This document shows positions 8,133 through 17,215 of a stretch of 64,000 nucleotides of DNA, one piece after another; within the stretch, counting starts at the first letter, position 1, and each line of letters starts with the position of its first letter. The stretch spans positions 154,645 to 218,644 of the forward strand of contig JAFTWE010000018.1 in the NCBI GenBank assembly GCA_017465465.1. The letters run 5' to 3'. A program made the position numbers and the translations under genes. The notes below the pieces were generated by a model. That model was not told where the DNA came from, searched no databases, and was given only the letters and a program-made list of their open reading frames with translations. This DNA is from Clostridia bacterium (lineage in GTDB: Bacteria; Bacillota; Clostridia; Oscillospirales; Acutalibacteraceae).

Positions 8133-9158
8133 TCATTTAAAAACTATTTTTAAAATAAAATCGAATATCTTAAACTTATTTAGAATTTTTATTGCCGACC
8201 CTTTGATTTTTATTAAACGACGTTCTCGTTCTAACCATTTATTTAAAAACATTTCATGACGATTTGGAGAATATATTCTTGAACGCCTGTAAACAGCATC
8301 GAGTGGTTGGTCAAAGATTGATAAAACGAATTTTTCTATTCCTGTTTGGATGTTTTTGACATAATCAGCGTCAACAAAAATCGGCTGCCTGAGCATTTCG
8401 AGATACTTTTCATCATCATTATCAAGTTCAATTATTTTTTTAATAACTTCATCAAAGTTAGAATAATCATTACAATTAATAAAAGCTTTTGAATTAAATA
8501 TATCAGTGACAGTTGAACTTCCGTAATATATGGGAATTGTATCGCTTAAAAAAGCATCAGTAATCTTTTCTGTTACAAAACCCTCATGCTTTGTGCTTTC
8601 AAAACATATAGTGAATTTGCATTTTTTTTGAAAGCTTATTTTACTATCGTTAAGAAAACTAACGGTCTGTCCCCCATGCATATTATTAAGATAACTACCC
8701 GGAGATTCTACTCTTTTATATTCACTTAATTTTTTAAAGAAATCGCCTCTAATACAATTTTCAGATTCGTGTCCAACTATAAAATTTGCAAAATACTCTT
8801 TAGTTTTTAAAAAATCAGCAGAATAATTTCGATCTTTATTCAACATTTTTTCGCTCTTATCAATGTTATTAAGACAAACGGGTGCATAGCAACATCTGTC
8901 TAAAAAAGATATAGGATATGGACACAGCGCATAATCTACCAGGTTAAAATCAGGAATATAATTTTCGCCTGAAAACATAATTCTTACTTGGGGATAACTA
9001 CAGTATTCATACGGAATTCCAAACATACTACAGATAATATAGTCAGCATCATCAGTAATTTTAACATCGTAATGCTTTTTCAAAATATCATACACAAGAT
9101 TTGGTTCAGATTCAAAACCATTCCAAAAACCGACAAATTTTATTTTTACAGTTTTCAT
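8133..9158 (-). CDS. GT10 family (alpha-1,3-fucosyltransferase-like) glycosyltransferase
   Basis: 341 residues. GT10 enzymes transfer fucose from GDP-fucose to GlcNAc-containing acceptors. The C-terminal donor-binding signature is clear: FTICFESTKHEGFVTEKI (about residues 183-200) followed by DAFLSDTIPIYYGS. The last 40 residues are basic (NKWLERERRLIKIK), as in bacterial FucTs that attach peripherally to the membrane. Base composition is visibly more AT-rich than that of neighbouring genes, suggesting recent acquisition. The start ATG at 9158 has only a weak GGTGAT site. No GDP-fucose biosynthesis genes (gmd/fcl/fkp) are in the window, but a GH95 gene lies 1 kb away. Linkage and acceptor are unknown. 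Confidence 0.82.
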   Translation of the reverse strand: MKTVKIKFVGFWNGFESEPNLVYDILKKHYDVKITDDADYIICSMFGIPYEYCSYPQVRIMFSGENYIPDFNLVDYALCPYPISFLDRCCYAPVCLNNIDKSEKMLNKDRNYSADFLKTKEYFANFIVGHESENCIRGDFFKKLSEYKRVESPGSYLNNMHGGQTVSFLNDSKISFQKKCKFTICFESTKHEGFVTEKITDAFLSDTIPIYYGSSTVTDIFNSKAFINCNDYSNFDEVIKKIIELDNDDEKYLEMLRQPIFVDADYVKNIQTGIEKFVLSIFDQPLDAVYRRSRIYSPNRHEMFLNKWLERERRLIKIKGSAIKILNKFKIFDFILKIVFK

Positions 9159-9230
9159 AATAATCACCAATCAATACAATATAATTGCATCTTTAACATC
9201 GCTTAATCATTTTAAAAAGTAACAATCAAC

Positions 9231-10106
9231 TTATAAGCTGAGAACAGTTATGCTCACAGCGGCAACAATCATACCGATTATTGTAGTTAAATGGGGCTTT
9301 TCTTTAAAAAAGATAAATGAATAAATCGCCGAAAGAATCAGCACTCCGCCATTTTCAATAGTAAACAGTACAGCGGTATTTACCATAGGAATAACAAGCA
9401 CAAGAATATTTATAGCCAATGCGGCACTTGCAAGGCATAAAGCAAGCGGCACAATTGCCTTTTGGGACAGTTTAAAGGCCTTGAATGTATCCTTCTTTTC
9501 TTTAACTGCGAGCTGAACAAGTGCAATTACACCCATAAGACCGTAAGTGAGTATAATCATTTCATTTTTTTGATTTACATTATAATCTGACTGCATCTTA
9601 AGGAAGGTTCCGTACATACCGTTGCAGATAAGAAGCAAAGCACAAAAAACATAGTATGACCAAGGTGTGTCTTTTAACTTCATTTCTTTATAATTCATAA
9701 GAACAAAAGAAACAAGCATCAAGACGATTGCAAGATACTGGTACCACTGCAAGGTATCTCCGAGAAAGATTGATGTATATAAAAGCGGAACAAGAATACC
9801 GCCAAAAAGCAATGACACATTCATAAAAGCATAAGAGCCTTTTGCCCCTGCTTTAATAAGTGAAGTATTGTAGCCGTAAAGAGCCACAGCATTAAGCACA
9901 CCAAAAAGAATAGTCATAGGTGAAAGCTCAAATTTAAACCCAATCCAAGCCCATGTAAAGACTGCTATTGCAACACTTTCGAGAATACAAAATACAGGTG
10001 AAGCGTTTTCTGCTTTGCCGGGATACTTGTTGGTATACATAGTACAAAACAACGTCTGAAAGCTGTATAAAACAACTATTGCAACAATCAAAAGCACAGA
10101 AGTCAT
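9231..10106 (-). CDS. DMT/EamA-type transporter
   Basis: 291 residues, almost entirely hydrophobic, with about ten predicted membrane segments in two repeated halves typical of the drug/metabolite transporter superfamily. The C-terminal half contains NTAVLFTIENGGVLILSAIY followed by FFKEKPHLTTIIGM, a characteristic EamA repeat ending. The frame extends upstream, but the ATG at 10106 has AAGGAGAT at good spacing. It is transcribed divergently from the GH95 gene. Substrate is not predictable from sequence. Confidence 0.8.
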   Translation of the reverse strand: MTSVLLIVAIVVLYSFQTLFCTMYTNKYPGKAENASPVFCILESVAIAVFTWAWIGFKFELSPMTILFGVLNAVALYGYNTSLIKAGAKGSYAFMNVSLLFGGILVPLLYTSIFLGDTLQWYQYLAIVLMLVSFVLMNYKEMKLKDTPWSYYVFCALLLICNGMYGTFLKMQSDYNVNQKNEMIILTYGLMGVIALVQLAVKEKKDTFKAFKLSQKAIVPLALCLASAALAINILVLVIPMVNTAVLFTIENGGVLILSAIYSFIFFKEKPHLTTIIGMIVAAVSITVLSL

Positions 10107-10242
10107 ATATAATCTCCTTAGAGTAGCAAAATTATCAATTTCAACAAACATCAATTAGAGGTATTATATCAATATTAAGACTAAAAAGCAAGTGTTTTGC
10201 ATTTAACCGTTAAAATTAAGAGATGAATATAACCTTTGAATC

Positions 10243-10271
10243 TTGATAAACACATTTTTCAATGTTATAAT
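10243..10271 (+). promoter_or_regulatory. SigA-type promoter of the GH95 gene
   Basis: TTGATA, 17-base spacer, TATAAT. The predicted start of transcription is only about 25 bases before the ATG at 10302, so the leader is very short. Confidence 0.8.
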
Positions 10272-10301
10272 ACAGGAAATACTCAGACAGGTTGTGATTA
10301 T

Positions 10302-12632
10302 ATGTCAACTAAACTATGGCACAATGAATTTATAGATGATTGGATGTGTGCTTTCCCCCTCGGTAACGGAAGAGTCGGAGCAATGCAATACGGCAATCCT
10401 CACAGGGAGCAAATTGAAATCAATGAAGAAACCTTGTGGAGCGGAAGACAAATTGAAGAAAGATACCACGCTTCACCTGAGGCGCTTAAGGAAATCCGCA
10501 GACTTATTTTTGAAGAAAGGCTTGATGAGGCCGCTGACCTGGCCCGCGCAACCTTTTTATCAAATCCGCCTGTTGTTCGTTCCTATGAAAGCTTTGGCGA
10601 AATATTTATTGATTTCCTCGATAAGTCACCATACACAAACTATGCAAAAGAGCTCGAACTCAGCGAAGCTATAAACACAATCCGCTGGACTAAAAGCGGA
10701 GCTGATTTTAAAAGTGAATGCTTTATCAGCGAGGAATATGATATCCTCGTTTATAAGCTTACAAACGGAGGACACCCGTTCTCTTGCAAAGTAACAATGA
10801 AGAGAAAGCAGGATGCTTATTCTGCCTGCATAAAAGATGACACACTTATCATGAACGGCCGTGTAACCTACGCAGAAAGCCACAATTACGGTGAAGGCGG
10901 AGAAGGAATGTCTTTCGGTGCTGAATTAAAGGTTGAAACCGACGGCATACTCTGCGCCGAGCACGACAGTATAACTGTTACAAACGGCACTTATCTTATC
11001 ATTTACGGTGCATTTGCAACAAACTATGACTATGAAAAATTCGATATTGATGAGTCTGTTGACTACAGGGATAAGCTTAAAAAGAATTTAGAGCGAATCA
11101 AAAACACTTCATACGAAGATATAAAATCAAAGCATATCAGCGACCACAAGAAATGGTTTGAGCGCGTCAGATTTGAGCTTGATGCTCCTGATTTCGCAGA
11201 AATATCTGCTGACGAAAGACTTGATGATTTCAGAGACGGAAAAGAAGATAATGACCTCATTACACTTTACTATAACTTCGGACGGTATCTTCTTATTGAA
11301 AGCTCAGGTAAAAATGCAAAGCTGCCAGCAAATCTTCAGGGAATCTGGTGCCACGACTTCAATCCTCCATGGGGAAGTGATTTTCACACAAATATAAATC
11401 TTCAGATGAACTATTGGCCAGCAGGCTGCACTAACCTCACTGACGCTGAAAAGCCGTTTATTCATTTTATGAAAAAGGTAAGCAAATTCGGAGAAAAAAC
11501 CGCCAAAGAGCTTTTCGAAGCAAAAGGTTGGGTAATAAATCACACTTCAGACGCTTTTGGCAGAACAGGTGTTCATGACAGCGTTGACTGCGGATTTTTC
11601 CCGATGGCAGGTCCCTGGCTTTGCCTTAATTTGTGGGAGCATTACGAATATACAAACGATTTGTCTTATCTTGAAGAAATTTATCCCATACTTAAAGGCT
11701 CATGCGAGTTTGTTAAAGATTATCTTATCGAAGACGAAAACGGCAATCTTGTAACTTCACCCTCAAATTCTCCTGAAAATGAGTTTTACTACACAAAGCC
11801 TGACGGTGAAAAAGCAGAAAGTATGCTCACACACGGAGCAACAATAGATTTTCAGATTATTTACGCTTTATTTAAAAGAACAGCACACGCCTGCACGGCC
11901 TTGGGTGTGGATAAGGAATTTGCAGAAAGTCTTGAAGCTACTCTTAAAAGATTGCCCCCGATGTGCATAAGCGAGCGCTACGGTACAATTCAGGAATGGA
12001 TTAAGGACTATGAAGAAACCGAGCCGGGACACCGCCATATTTCTCAGCTTTTCGGACTTTATCCCTCTGACCAGATTAACGAAAGCAATCCCGAAATTTA
12101 TGAAGCGGCAAAGAAAACAATCGCACGCAGAATAGAAAACGGAGGCGGCTCAACAGGTTGGTCAAGAGCATGGACTATATGCTTTTATGCACGCCTTAAA
12201 GACGGCTTCAACGCAGAAAAGCATCTTGGATATCTGCTAAAAAACTGCACAGCATACAATCTTTTTGACATTCATCCGCCGTTCCAGATTGACGGCAATT
12301 TCGGCGGTGTTGCAGGAATTACTGAGATGCTTATTCAAAGTCATCTCGGTTCTGCTGATAATCGAATTGTTGAGCTTTTGCCCGCTTTGCCTGACAACTG
12401 GAAAAACGGCAGAATTTGCGGCGTTAAAGCAAGAGGAAATCTGACCTTTGACATTGAGTGGGCACAAGGAAAGGTAAAAGAAGTTGTTGTATCGGCTGAT
12501 GAAAACAGCATTTTAATGTTGAAGCTTAATGACAGAACAGGAACACCTGACGATGTTCATTGCGAAATTGAAGACTCCGTTTTAAAAGCAGCAATCACCG
12601 CCGGTGAACCCTTACATATTTCTTTTAACTAA
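10302..12632 (+). CDS. GH95 alpha-L-fucosidase/alpha-L-galactosidase-like enzyme
   Basis: 776 residues with no signal peptide, so cytoplasmic. GH95 enzymes hydrolyse terminal alpha-1,2-fucose (or alpha-galactose) of host glycans or plant xyloglucan by an inverting mechanism. The N-terminal hallmark is LPLGNGR-like FPLGNGRVGAMQYG followed by INEETLWSGR; mid-protein LPANLQGIWCHDFNPPWGSDFHTNINLQMNYW is split here as LQGIWCHDFNPPWGSD and NINLQMNYW, and FQIDGNFGGVAGITEML closes the (alpha/alpha)6 barrel. These contain the family's catalytic Asn/Asp/Glu set. ATG 10302 is used because the promoter's -10 lies inside the longer open frame. A terminator follows. Intracellular location implies an imported oligosaccharide substrate. 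Confidence 0.93.
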   Translation: MSTKLWHNEFIDDWMCAFPLGNGRVGAMQYGNPHREQIEINEETLWSGRQIEERYHASPEALKEIRRLIFEERLDEAADLARATFLSNPPVVRSYESFGEIFIDFLDKSPYTNYAKELELSEAINTIRWTKSGADFKSECFISEEYDILVYKLTNGGHPFSCKVTMKRKQDAYSACIKDDTLIMNGRVTYAESHNYGEGGEGMSFGAELKVETDGILCAEHDSITVTNGTYLIIYGAFATNYDYEKFDIDESVDYRDKLKKNLERIKNTSYEDIKSKHISDHKKWFERVRFELDAPDFAEISADERLDDFRDGKEDNDLITLYYNFGRYLLIESSGKNAKLPANLQGIWCHDFNPPWGSDFHTNINLQMNYWPAGCTNLTDAEKPFIHFMKKVSKFGEKTAKELFEAKGWVINHTSDAFGRTGVHDSVDCGFFPMAGPWLCLNLWEHYEYTNDLSYLEEIYPILKGSCEFVKDYLIEDENGNLVTSPSNSPENEFYYTKPDGEKAESMLTHGATIDFQIIYALFKRTAHACTALGVDKEFAESLEATLKRLPPMCISERYGTIQEWIKDYEETEPGHRHISQLFGLYPSDQINESNPEIYEAAKKTIARRIENGGGSTGWSRAWTICFYARLKDGFNAEKHLGYLLKNCTAYNLFDIHPPFQIDGNFGGVAGITEMLIQSHLGSADNRIVELLPALPDNWKNGRICGVKARGNLTFDIEWAQGKVKEVVVSADENSILMLKLNDRTGTPDDVHCEIEDSVLKAAITAGEPLHISFN

Positions 12633-12637
12633 ACCAA

Positions 12638-12677
12638 TCCCCTTGTTTGAAATAATTTCAAGCAAGGGGGATTTTTA
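12638..12677 (+). terminator. Intrinsic terminator of the GH95 gene
   Basis: TCCCCTTG and CAAGGGGGA form the base of a long hairpin, extended by TTGAAA/TTTCAA, followed by TTTTT. It starts six bases past the stop codon. Confidence 0.9.
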
Positions 12678-12681
12678 TATA

Positions 12682-12727
12682 AAAAGAAAGCCTTGATTCA
12701 CTCACAAAAGTAAATCAAGGCTTTTTA
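12682..12727 (-). terminator. Terminator of tRNA-Leu, bidirectional
   Basis: AAGCCTTGATT pairs with AATCAAGGCTT, flanked by A and T runs on both strands. It lies three bases past the tRNA 3' end and probably stops minus-strand tRNA transcription while backing up the GH95 terminator. Confidence 0.75.
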
Positions 12728-12729
12728 AT

Positions 12730-12816
12730 TGGTGCCGGTGACCGGGGTCGAACCGGTACGGTATCGCTACCACTGGATTTTGAGTCCAGCACGTCTGCCA
12801 ATTCCATCACACCGGC
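12730..12816 (-). tRNA. tRNA-Leu (anticodon CAA)
   Basis: The acceptor stem GCCGGTG/CACCGGC, the anticodon stem-loop CTGGA-CTCAAAA-TCCAG and the T-loop GGTTCGACCCC-type arm are all visible. The anticodon CAA reads UUG. A variable arm GTGGTAGCGATACC marks it as class II, as expected for leucine. The 3' CCA is encoded (12730-12732). Confidence 0.97.
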
Positions 12817-12830
12817 ACATAACAGTTGGT

Positions 12831-12859
12831 ATTATAAACGATTTGAACTCAAAAATCAA
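12831..12859 (-). promoter_or_regulatory. SigA-type promoter of tRNA-Leu
   Basis: TTGATT, 17-base spacer, TATAAT on the minus strand, ending 15 bases before the tRNA 5' end. It overlaps the end of the upstream membrane-protein gene by none and sits wholly in the gap. Confidence 0.78.
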
Positions 12860-12862
12860 TAG

Positions 12863-14065
12863 TTATTTAAAATTTATTTTTATATCCTTCGGGAATCCGA
12901 AGTATTCACAAAAGCGATTGAGAAATTTTTGATTTTTTGCTTCATCGTCCATTCCGTGAGCAAATATGTAAAGCTTTGTGTGTTCAAGCTCAATTTGCTT
13001 TTCTCCCCTTGAAACTGCCTGAGAAATTGCTTCAATTTTGTTTTGGTTAGACAAAGCAAGCACTCCGTATATTATAAAATTGAGGCAAAGAACAATAATA
13101 AGCAACACTTTAGATAATCTTTTAATATCCAGGTTCCCGGTCAACATTTCGATTGCTAACAGCAAAATCAGATTTACACCAACAAAACATCTTGTACCGA
13201 TTGGCCCGACAATGCAAAATGGTAGTGAAAGACCCAAAATCAATAATATATATACGGATAATTTGGGTTTGTCAATCATTATGAAATTACGCTTTCTGTT
13301 TAAAATCAGCAAAACAATAATTATTAACGCCGCCGGTATGCAGGCATATAAAACATATCTCGGAACAAGTAAAAACATATTTTTAAAGGCAGTGATAACA
13401 TCTGCCTTGGACTGATACTTGTCCTCTCCGCCAAGCACCTGACGGTAAACTGAGTTTGAAAACATCATAATAGCTCCAGAAACACAGGATATGAAATATG
13501 TAAAAGGAATTGCAATATTCTTACTTTTATATATTCTGATTATTAAAACACCTAAAGCTACTGCAAGTGTGAGAAGCGTATATGTTTCCATAAAAAGCTG
13601 ACCGCAAAAGCCTAAAATAACGATAACGGGAATAAACCGCAGGTCACTTTTTCTAAAGAGAATATAAAAGCACGGCAAAATAAAGCAAAGAGAAAAGGTA
13701 TAATTAAAAAATCCCGAAGACCAGACGATTGACTGTATAAACGGAGAATACGGCACCAGCAAAACTGCAGAAGAAAGAAGAATAAACTGCTCATTTTTGC
13801 CTGTAAACTTTTGAAGCATATACAAAATAAATATTATTGAAGCTGATTTCACAACCGGTCGCAAAAAATCGTGACGGGTAAAAAATATGGCACAAAGATT
13901 TCCAAGATATCTTCCGTTATAGCCTTCAAATCCATTTTTCAGCAAGGTCATACCGTCACTTGTTGCCCAACCCAAATCATCACCTGTTAACGGAAACAGC
14001 GAAAATAATGCTGTAAAAACCGCAAAAAGAATTATAAAAATCCTGTTTTCTTTTACCATCCTCAT
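12863..14065 (-). CDS. Polytopic membrane protein (DUF6056/GT-C-like)
   Basis: 400 residues with roughly nine or ten hydrophobic segments. The first extracytoplasmic loop carries TGDDLGWATSDG and NGRYLGN, with adjacent acidic residues as found in DUF6056 and other GT-C-type glycosyltransferases that use lipid-linked sugars. The C-terminal soluble tail (about 60 residues) is extracytoplasmic or cytoplasmic, not resolved. Start ATG 14065 follows AAGGATT. It lies 11 bases downstream of the amidase gene, so both could act in the envelope. The DUF6056 label is from memory of the family and needs a profile search. Confidence 0.6.
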   Translation of the reverse strand: MRMVKENRIFIILFAVFTALFSLFPLTGDDLGWATSDGMTLLKNGFEGYNGRYLGNLCAIFFTRHDFLRPVVKSASIIFILYMLQKFTGKNEQFILLSSAVLLVPYSPFIQSIVWSSGFFNYTFSLCFILPCFYILFRKSDLRFIPVIVILGFCGQLFMETYTLLTLAVALGVLIIRIYKSKNIAIPFTYFISCVSGAIMMFSNSVYRQVLGGEDKYQSKADVITAFKNMFLLVPRYVLYACIPAALIIIVLLILNRKRNFIMIDKPKLSVYILLILGLSLPFCIVGPIGTRCFVGVNLILLLAIEMLTGNLDIKRLSKVLLIIVLCLNFIIYGVLALSNQNKIEAISQAVSRGEKQIELEHTKLYIFAHGMDDEAKNQKFLNRFCEYFGFPKDIKINFK

Positions 14066-14076
14066 TTTAATCCTTC

Positions 14077-14745
14077 TTATTGTAAATTATCGTAAATCGC
14101 CTTAGCTATTGATTTGGCATAAGCGTCAATATTTTTGTCAAAATCAGCGTTATCAACTTCATTGCTGATAAAACCGACCTCCACCAGGCAAGAAGTCATA
14201 TTAGTGTTTGCATTTACATAATAGTTGTTGCCCGTTGAGTCACGGTAACCCTTTTTAACTCCTCTTTCGGGTATTTCTGAGCTGTTTACCAAAGCTGTAA
14301 GAATATCTTTGGCAAGCTTTTCTTCCTGCTCTGAGGGTTGGTCTTTTATCCACACCTCAATACCTGTCCCGTCTGAAGAGCTGTTTCGATGAAGAGAAAC
14401 AAAAAGGTCTGCCCTGCCTCTGTTAGCCGTTTTACACCTGTCCTTCAGCGAAACAAATGTGTCTGTTTCTCTTGTCATAATTACCTTAACATCCATTTTT
14501 TCAAGCTCAGCTTTAACCTTCAGTGCAAGGTCTAGGTTATCATTTTTTTCAAGGCGGGTTTTGGAGTTATATGTAGCCCCCACATCCTCTCCGCCGTGAC
14601 CGGGGTCAAGGCAAACGATATTTATATCTTCAAAAATAACTGTTGTGATTGATGACAGTGCTTTAACTGCTATCAGAAAGCATATCAGAATCAGCACAAA
14701 GCCCAGAACAAGCTGCTTATTTATTGACTTTTTTATTTCTCTCAC
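14077..14745 (-). CDS. N-acetylmuramoyl-L-alanine amidase (Amidase_3, CwlD-like)
   Basis: 222 residues: one N-terminal membrane segment (residues about 12-32) followed by a complete Amidase_3 zinc domain. The metal ligands are seen in LDPGHGGEDVG (His), in the Glu of RLEKNDNLDLALK, and in the His of FVSLHRNSS; the catalytic Glu is in CLVEVGFISN near the end. These enzymes remove the peptide from muramic acid; CwlD does so in the spore cortex to form muramic-delta-lactam. The length and lack of binding repeats match CwlD, but a vegetative amidase is not excluded. GAGGTGAG precedes the ATG. Confidence 0.85.
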   Translation of the reverse strand: MREIKKSINKQLVLGFVLILICFLIAVKALSSITTVIFEDINIVCLDPGHGGEDVGATYNSKTRLEKNDNLDLALKVKAELEKMDVKVIMTRETDTFVSLKDRCKTANRGRADLFVSLHRNSSSDGTGIEVWIKDQPSEQEEKLAKDILTALVNSSEIPERGVKKGYRDSTGNNYYVNANTNMTSCLVEVGFISNEVDNADFDKNIDAYAKSIAKAIYDNLQ

Positions 14746-14792
14746 CTCACAAACAACATTAAAATACTATTATAAAGGCTTTAAAAATATGA

Positions 14793-14821
14793 TTGACAGT
14801 TTTAAAAAGCGATAGTATAAT
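14793..14821 (+). promoter_or_regulatory. Consensus SigA promoter of the phosphoesterase operon
   Basis: TTGACA, 17-base spacer, TATAAT: a perfect match. Transcription would begin near 14828, leaving a leader of about 90 bases. Confidence 0.85.
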
Positions 14822-14835
14822 TTTACCTAATGATA

Positions 14836-14864
14836 ATGCTGTTTTCCAAAAAAGTAAACAGCAT
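14836..14864 (+). promoter_or_regulatory. Nine-pair inverted repeat in the leader
   Basis: ATGCTGTTT and AAACAGCAT form a perfect stem around an 11-base loop, just downstream of the consensus promoter. It could be an operator or an mRNA-stabilising hairpin; no T run follows, so it is not a terminator. Confidence 0.5.
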
Positions 14865-14916
14865 ATATTGATAATTTATATAATCTTTATTTTTTATTTA
14901 GAATTGGAGAATTATT

Positions 14917-16140
14917 ATGGCAAAAGAAATTTTCAAACCTGTTATACGCTTCATCGCAATGAGCGACGTTCATCTCAGAGATGAGCATTCCCGCGAGCAC
15001 GACAGACTTGTTAAAGCAATCAACGATGCTTATAAAATCGCCGAAGCTCACCCCGAATATAAGAATGTTGACGCTTTGGTTGTTGCAGGTGACCTTGCTA
15101 CCAGCGGTTCAGAAGCACAGTTTCAGAGAGCAAAGGAGATTTTTGACAATAACCTCAAGGATGAAACAAAGCTGATTGTTTCAATCGCAAGCCATGAATT
15201 TCACGGCGCAGGTGTAGAACCCGCTTATGAAAAGCTTAAGAGAATTCTCAACAGTGACGGTGACACTCATGAGGCTGTCAACGGCTTCCACTTCGTGGCT
15301 GTTTCACCTTCAAGCGGCGTAAGCGTTAATGACGAAAAAATTGCATGGGTCAGAGAGCAGCTCACTCAGGCTCATAAGGATGACCCGAGAAAACCCGTAT
15401 TTATGTTCCAGCATCCTCATGTTTCAGGCACAGTTTACGGCGCCACCAACTGGGGCGAGGATGAGCTTAACATTGTTTATAACGACTTCCCGCAGATTCT
15501 CGTTTTCTCAGGCCATTCACACGCTCCTATCAATGACCCGCGCTCAATTCATCAGCAGCATTACACCTGCCTCGGTACAGGCTCACTGAGCTATTTTGAG
15601 CTTGACGAATTCGATAAGGCTTGCAACACAATCCCTGAAAATTCAGAGAACTGCGCTCAGATGCTCATAGTTGAAGCTGATGCTCAGAACAGAGTAAGGG
15701 TTTATCCTTATGACATTCTTACAGGCAACTTCTTCCAGTATGTATGGAAAATTGATGAGCCTTCAGAGCCTGACTCATTCCTCTACACAGATGCAAAGAG
15801 ATATAAAGAAGCTCTTGCTCCTTACTTTAAGGACGGTGCAGAAGCAGTTGTGTCTGATATTACCGAAAACTCAGCTAAAATCACATTCCCACAGGCAACC
15901 TGCGATGACCAGCCTTTTGTTAACAGCTATGATATAGTTATTCGCAGAAAGGATAACGGAGTTATCGAAAGCCAGAAGAGCATCTGGTCCGAATATTATT
16001 TTTACAATATGCCCGAAACAAGAAGCATCGGCTTTGACCGTCTTAATTCTGACACGGAATATGTGGCAAGAGTTACTGCAAAGGGCTTTTTCCACAACAA
16101 GTCAAGTAATTCACTTACAATAGAATTTAAAACGAAATAA
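14917..16140 (+). CDS. Calcineurin-like metallophosphoesterase
   Basis: 407 residues, no signal peptide. Metal-site motifs of the family appear in order: MSDVHLRD (DxH, residue about 16), VVAGDLATSG (GD, about 57), IASHEFHG where GNHD/E is expected, MFQHPH (about 165) and FSGHSHAP (GHxH, about 203). The Asn ligand of GNHD is replaced by Ser, which is odd and may alter the metal site. Residues about 300-407 look like an Fn3-type beta domain (DNGVIESQ, then SDTEYVARVTAKG). Probable first gene of an operon with an EIIC-like membrane protein and a GH43-like enzyme. The substrate is unknown. Confidence 0.85.
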   Translation: MAKEIFKPVIRFIAMSDVHLRDEHSREHDRLVKAINDAYKIAEAHPEYKNVDALVVAGDLATSGSEAQFQRAKEIFDNNLKDETKLIVSIASHEFHGAGVEPAYEKLKRILNSDGDTHEAVNGFHFVAVSPSSGVSVNDEKIAWVREQLTQAHKDDPRKPVFMFQHPHVSGTVYGATNWGEDELNIVYNDFPQILVFSGHSHAPINDPRSIHQQHYTCLGTGSLSYFELDEFDKACNTIPENSENCAQMLIVEADAQNRVRVYPYDILTGNFFQYVWKIDEPSEPDSFLYTDAKRYKEALAPYFKDGAEAVVSDITENSAKITFPQATCDDQPFVNSYDIVIRRKDNGVIESQKSIWSEYYFYNMPETRSIGFDRLNSDTEYVARVTAKGFFHNKSSNSLTIEFKTK

Positions 16141-16149
16141 GGCGATATT

Positions 16150-17211
16150 ATGAATAAATTCAAAGCATTTTTAAAGCGTAAGGATATTGAATTCACAGCT
16201 AAACGCTACGGCATTGACGCATTAGGCGCAATGGCTCAGGGTCTTTTTGCCTCACTTTTGGTTGGTACAATCCTCTCAACATTGGGCTCACAGTTTAACA
16301 TTGCAATTTTTAATGAGCTTGGTGATTTTGCAAAGGCAGTTGCAGGACCTGCGATGGCGGTTGCTATCGGCTATGCGCTTAAAGCCCCTCCCCTTGTGCT
16401 GTTTTCATTGGTTGCAGTCGGCTGGGCATCTAACAGCCTTGGCGGTGCAGGCGGACCTTTGGCCGTTTTACTCATCACAATAGTTGCCGCCGAATTAGGT
16501 AAAGCCGTAAGCAAAGAAACAAAGATTGATATTCTTGTTACTCCCCTTACCGTTATCATTTCAGGTGGACTGCTTGCTCACTTCTGCGCTCCCGCAATCG
16601 GCGTTGCTTCAAGCTATGTGGGCAATATTATTATGTGGGCAACGGAACAGCAACCGTTTGTTATGGGAATTATCGTTTCAGTTATTGTGGGTATTGCTCT
16701 GACACTTCCGATAAGCAGTGCTGCAATTTGTGCGGCGCTTAGTCTCACAGGTCTTGCAGGCGGTGCGGCTGTTGCAGGCTGTTGCGCTCAGATGGTAGGC
16801 TTTGCCGTTATGAGCTTTAAAGAAAACCGTTGGGGCGGACTTGTTGCCCAGGGTATCGGCACAAGTATGCTCCAGATGGGTAATATTGTTAAGAACCCGA
16901 AAATCTGGATTGCTCCTACTCTTGCATCTGCAATCACAGGTCCGATTGCCACCTGCATTTTTAAAATGGAAATGAACGGTGCGGCAATTTCTTCAGGAAT
17001 GGGCACTTGCGGATTTGTCGGTCAGATTGGCATTTACACAGGCTGGCTTAACGACATTGCAAGCGGAGCAAAAGAAGCTATTACTGCTTTTGACTGGGCA
17101 GGGCTTATTCTTGTATGCTTTGTTCTTCCTGCAGTTCTTACCTGGCTCATTTCACTTCCCCTTCGCAAAATAGGCTGGATTAAAGAAAACGATTTAAAAC
17201 TTGATTTATAA
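16150..17211 (+). CDS. Stand-alone PTS EIIC-like membrane protein (PTS_EIIC_2 family)
   Basis: 353 residues, about nine membrane segments rich in Gly and Ala. Signature stretches include GTILSTLGSQFNIAIFNE, VGWASNSLGGAGGPLAVL, IALTLPISSAAICAALSL and GIGTSMLQMGNIVKNPKIW, as in the PF13303 family annotated as PTS subunit IIC. No EIIA or EIIB domain is fused and none is nearby, so phosphotransfer-coupled transport is doubtful. It starts nine bases after the phosphoesterase stop, with a modest AAGGCG ribosome site. A partner role with the phosphoesterase or the GH43-like enzyme is inference from order only. Confidence 0.82.
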   Translation: MNKFKAFLKRKDIEFTAKRYGIDALGAMAQGLFASLLVGTILSTLGSQFNIAIFNELGDFAKAVAGPAMAVAIGYALKAPPLVLFSLVAVGWASNSLGGAGGPLAVLLITIVAAELGKAVSKETKIDILVTPLTVIISGGLLAHFCAPAIGVASSYVGNIIMWATEQQPFVMGIIVSVIVGIALTLPISSAAICAALSLTGLAGGAAVAGCCAQMVGFAVMSFKENRWGGLVAQGIGTSMLQMGNIVKNPKIWIAPTLASAITGPIATCIFKMEMNGAAISSGMGTCGFVGQIGIYTGWLNDIASGAKEAITAFDWAGLILVCFVLPAVLTWLISLPLRKIGWIKENDLKLDL

Positions 17212-17215
17212 TAAA

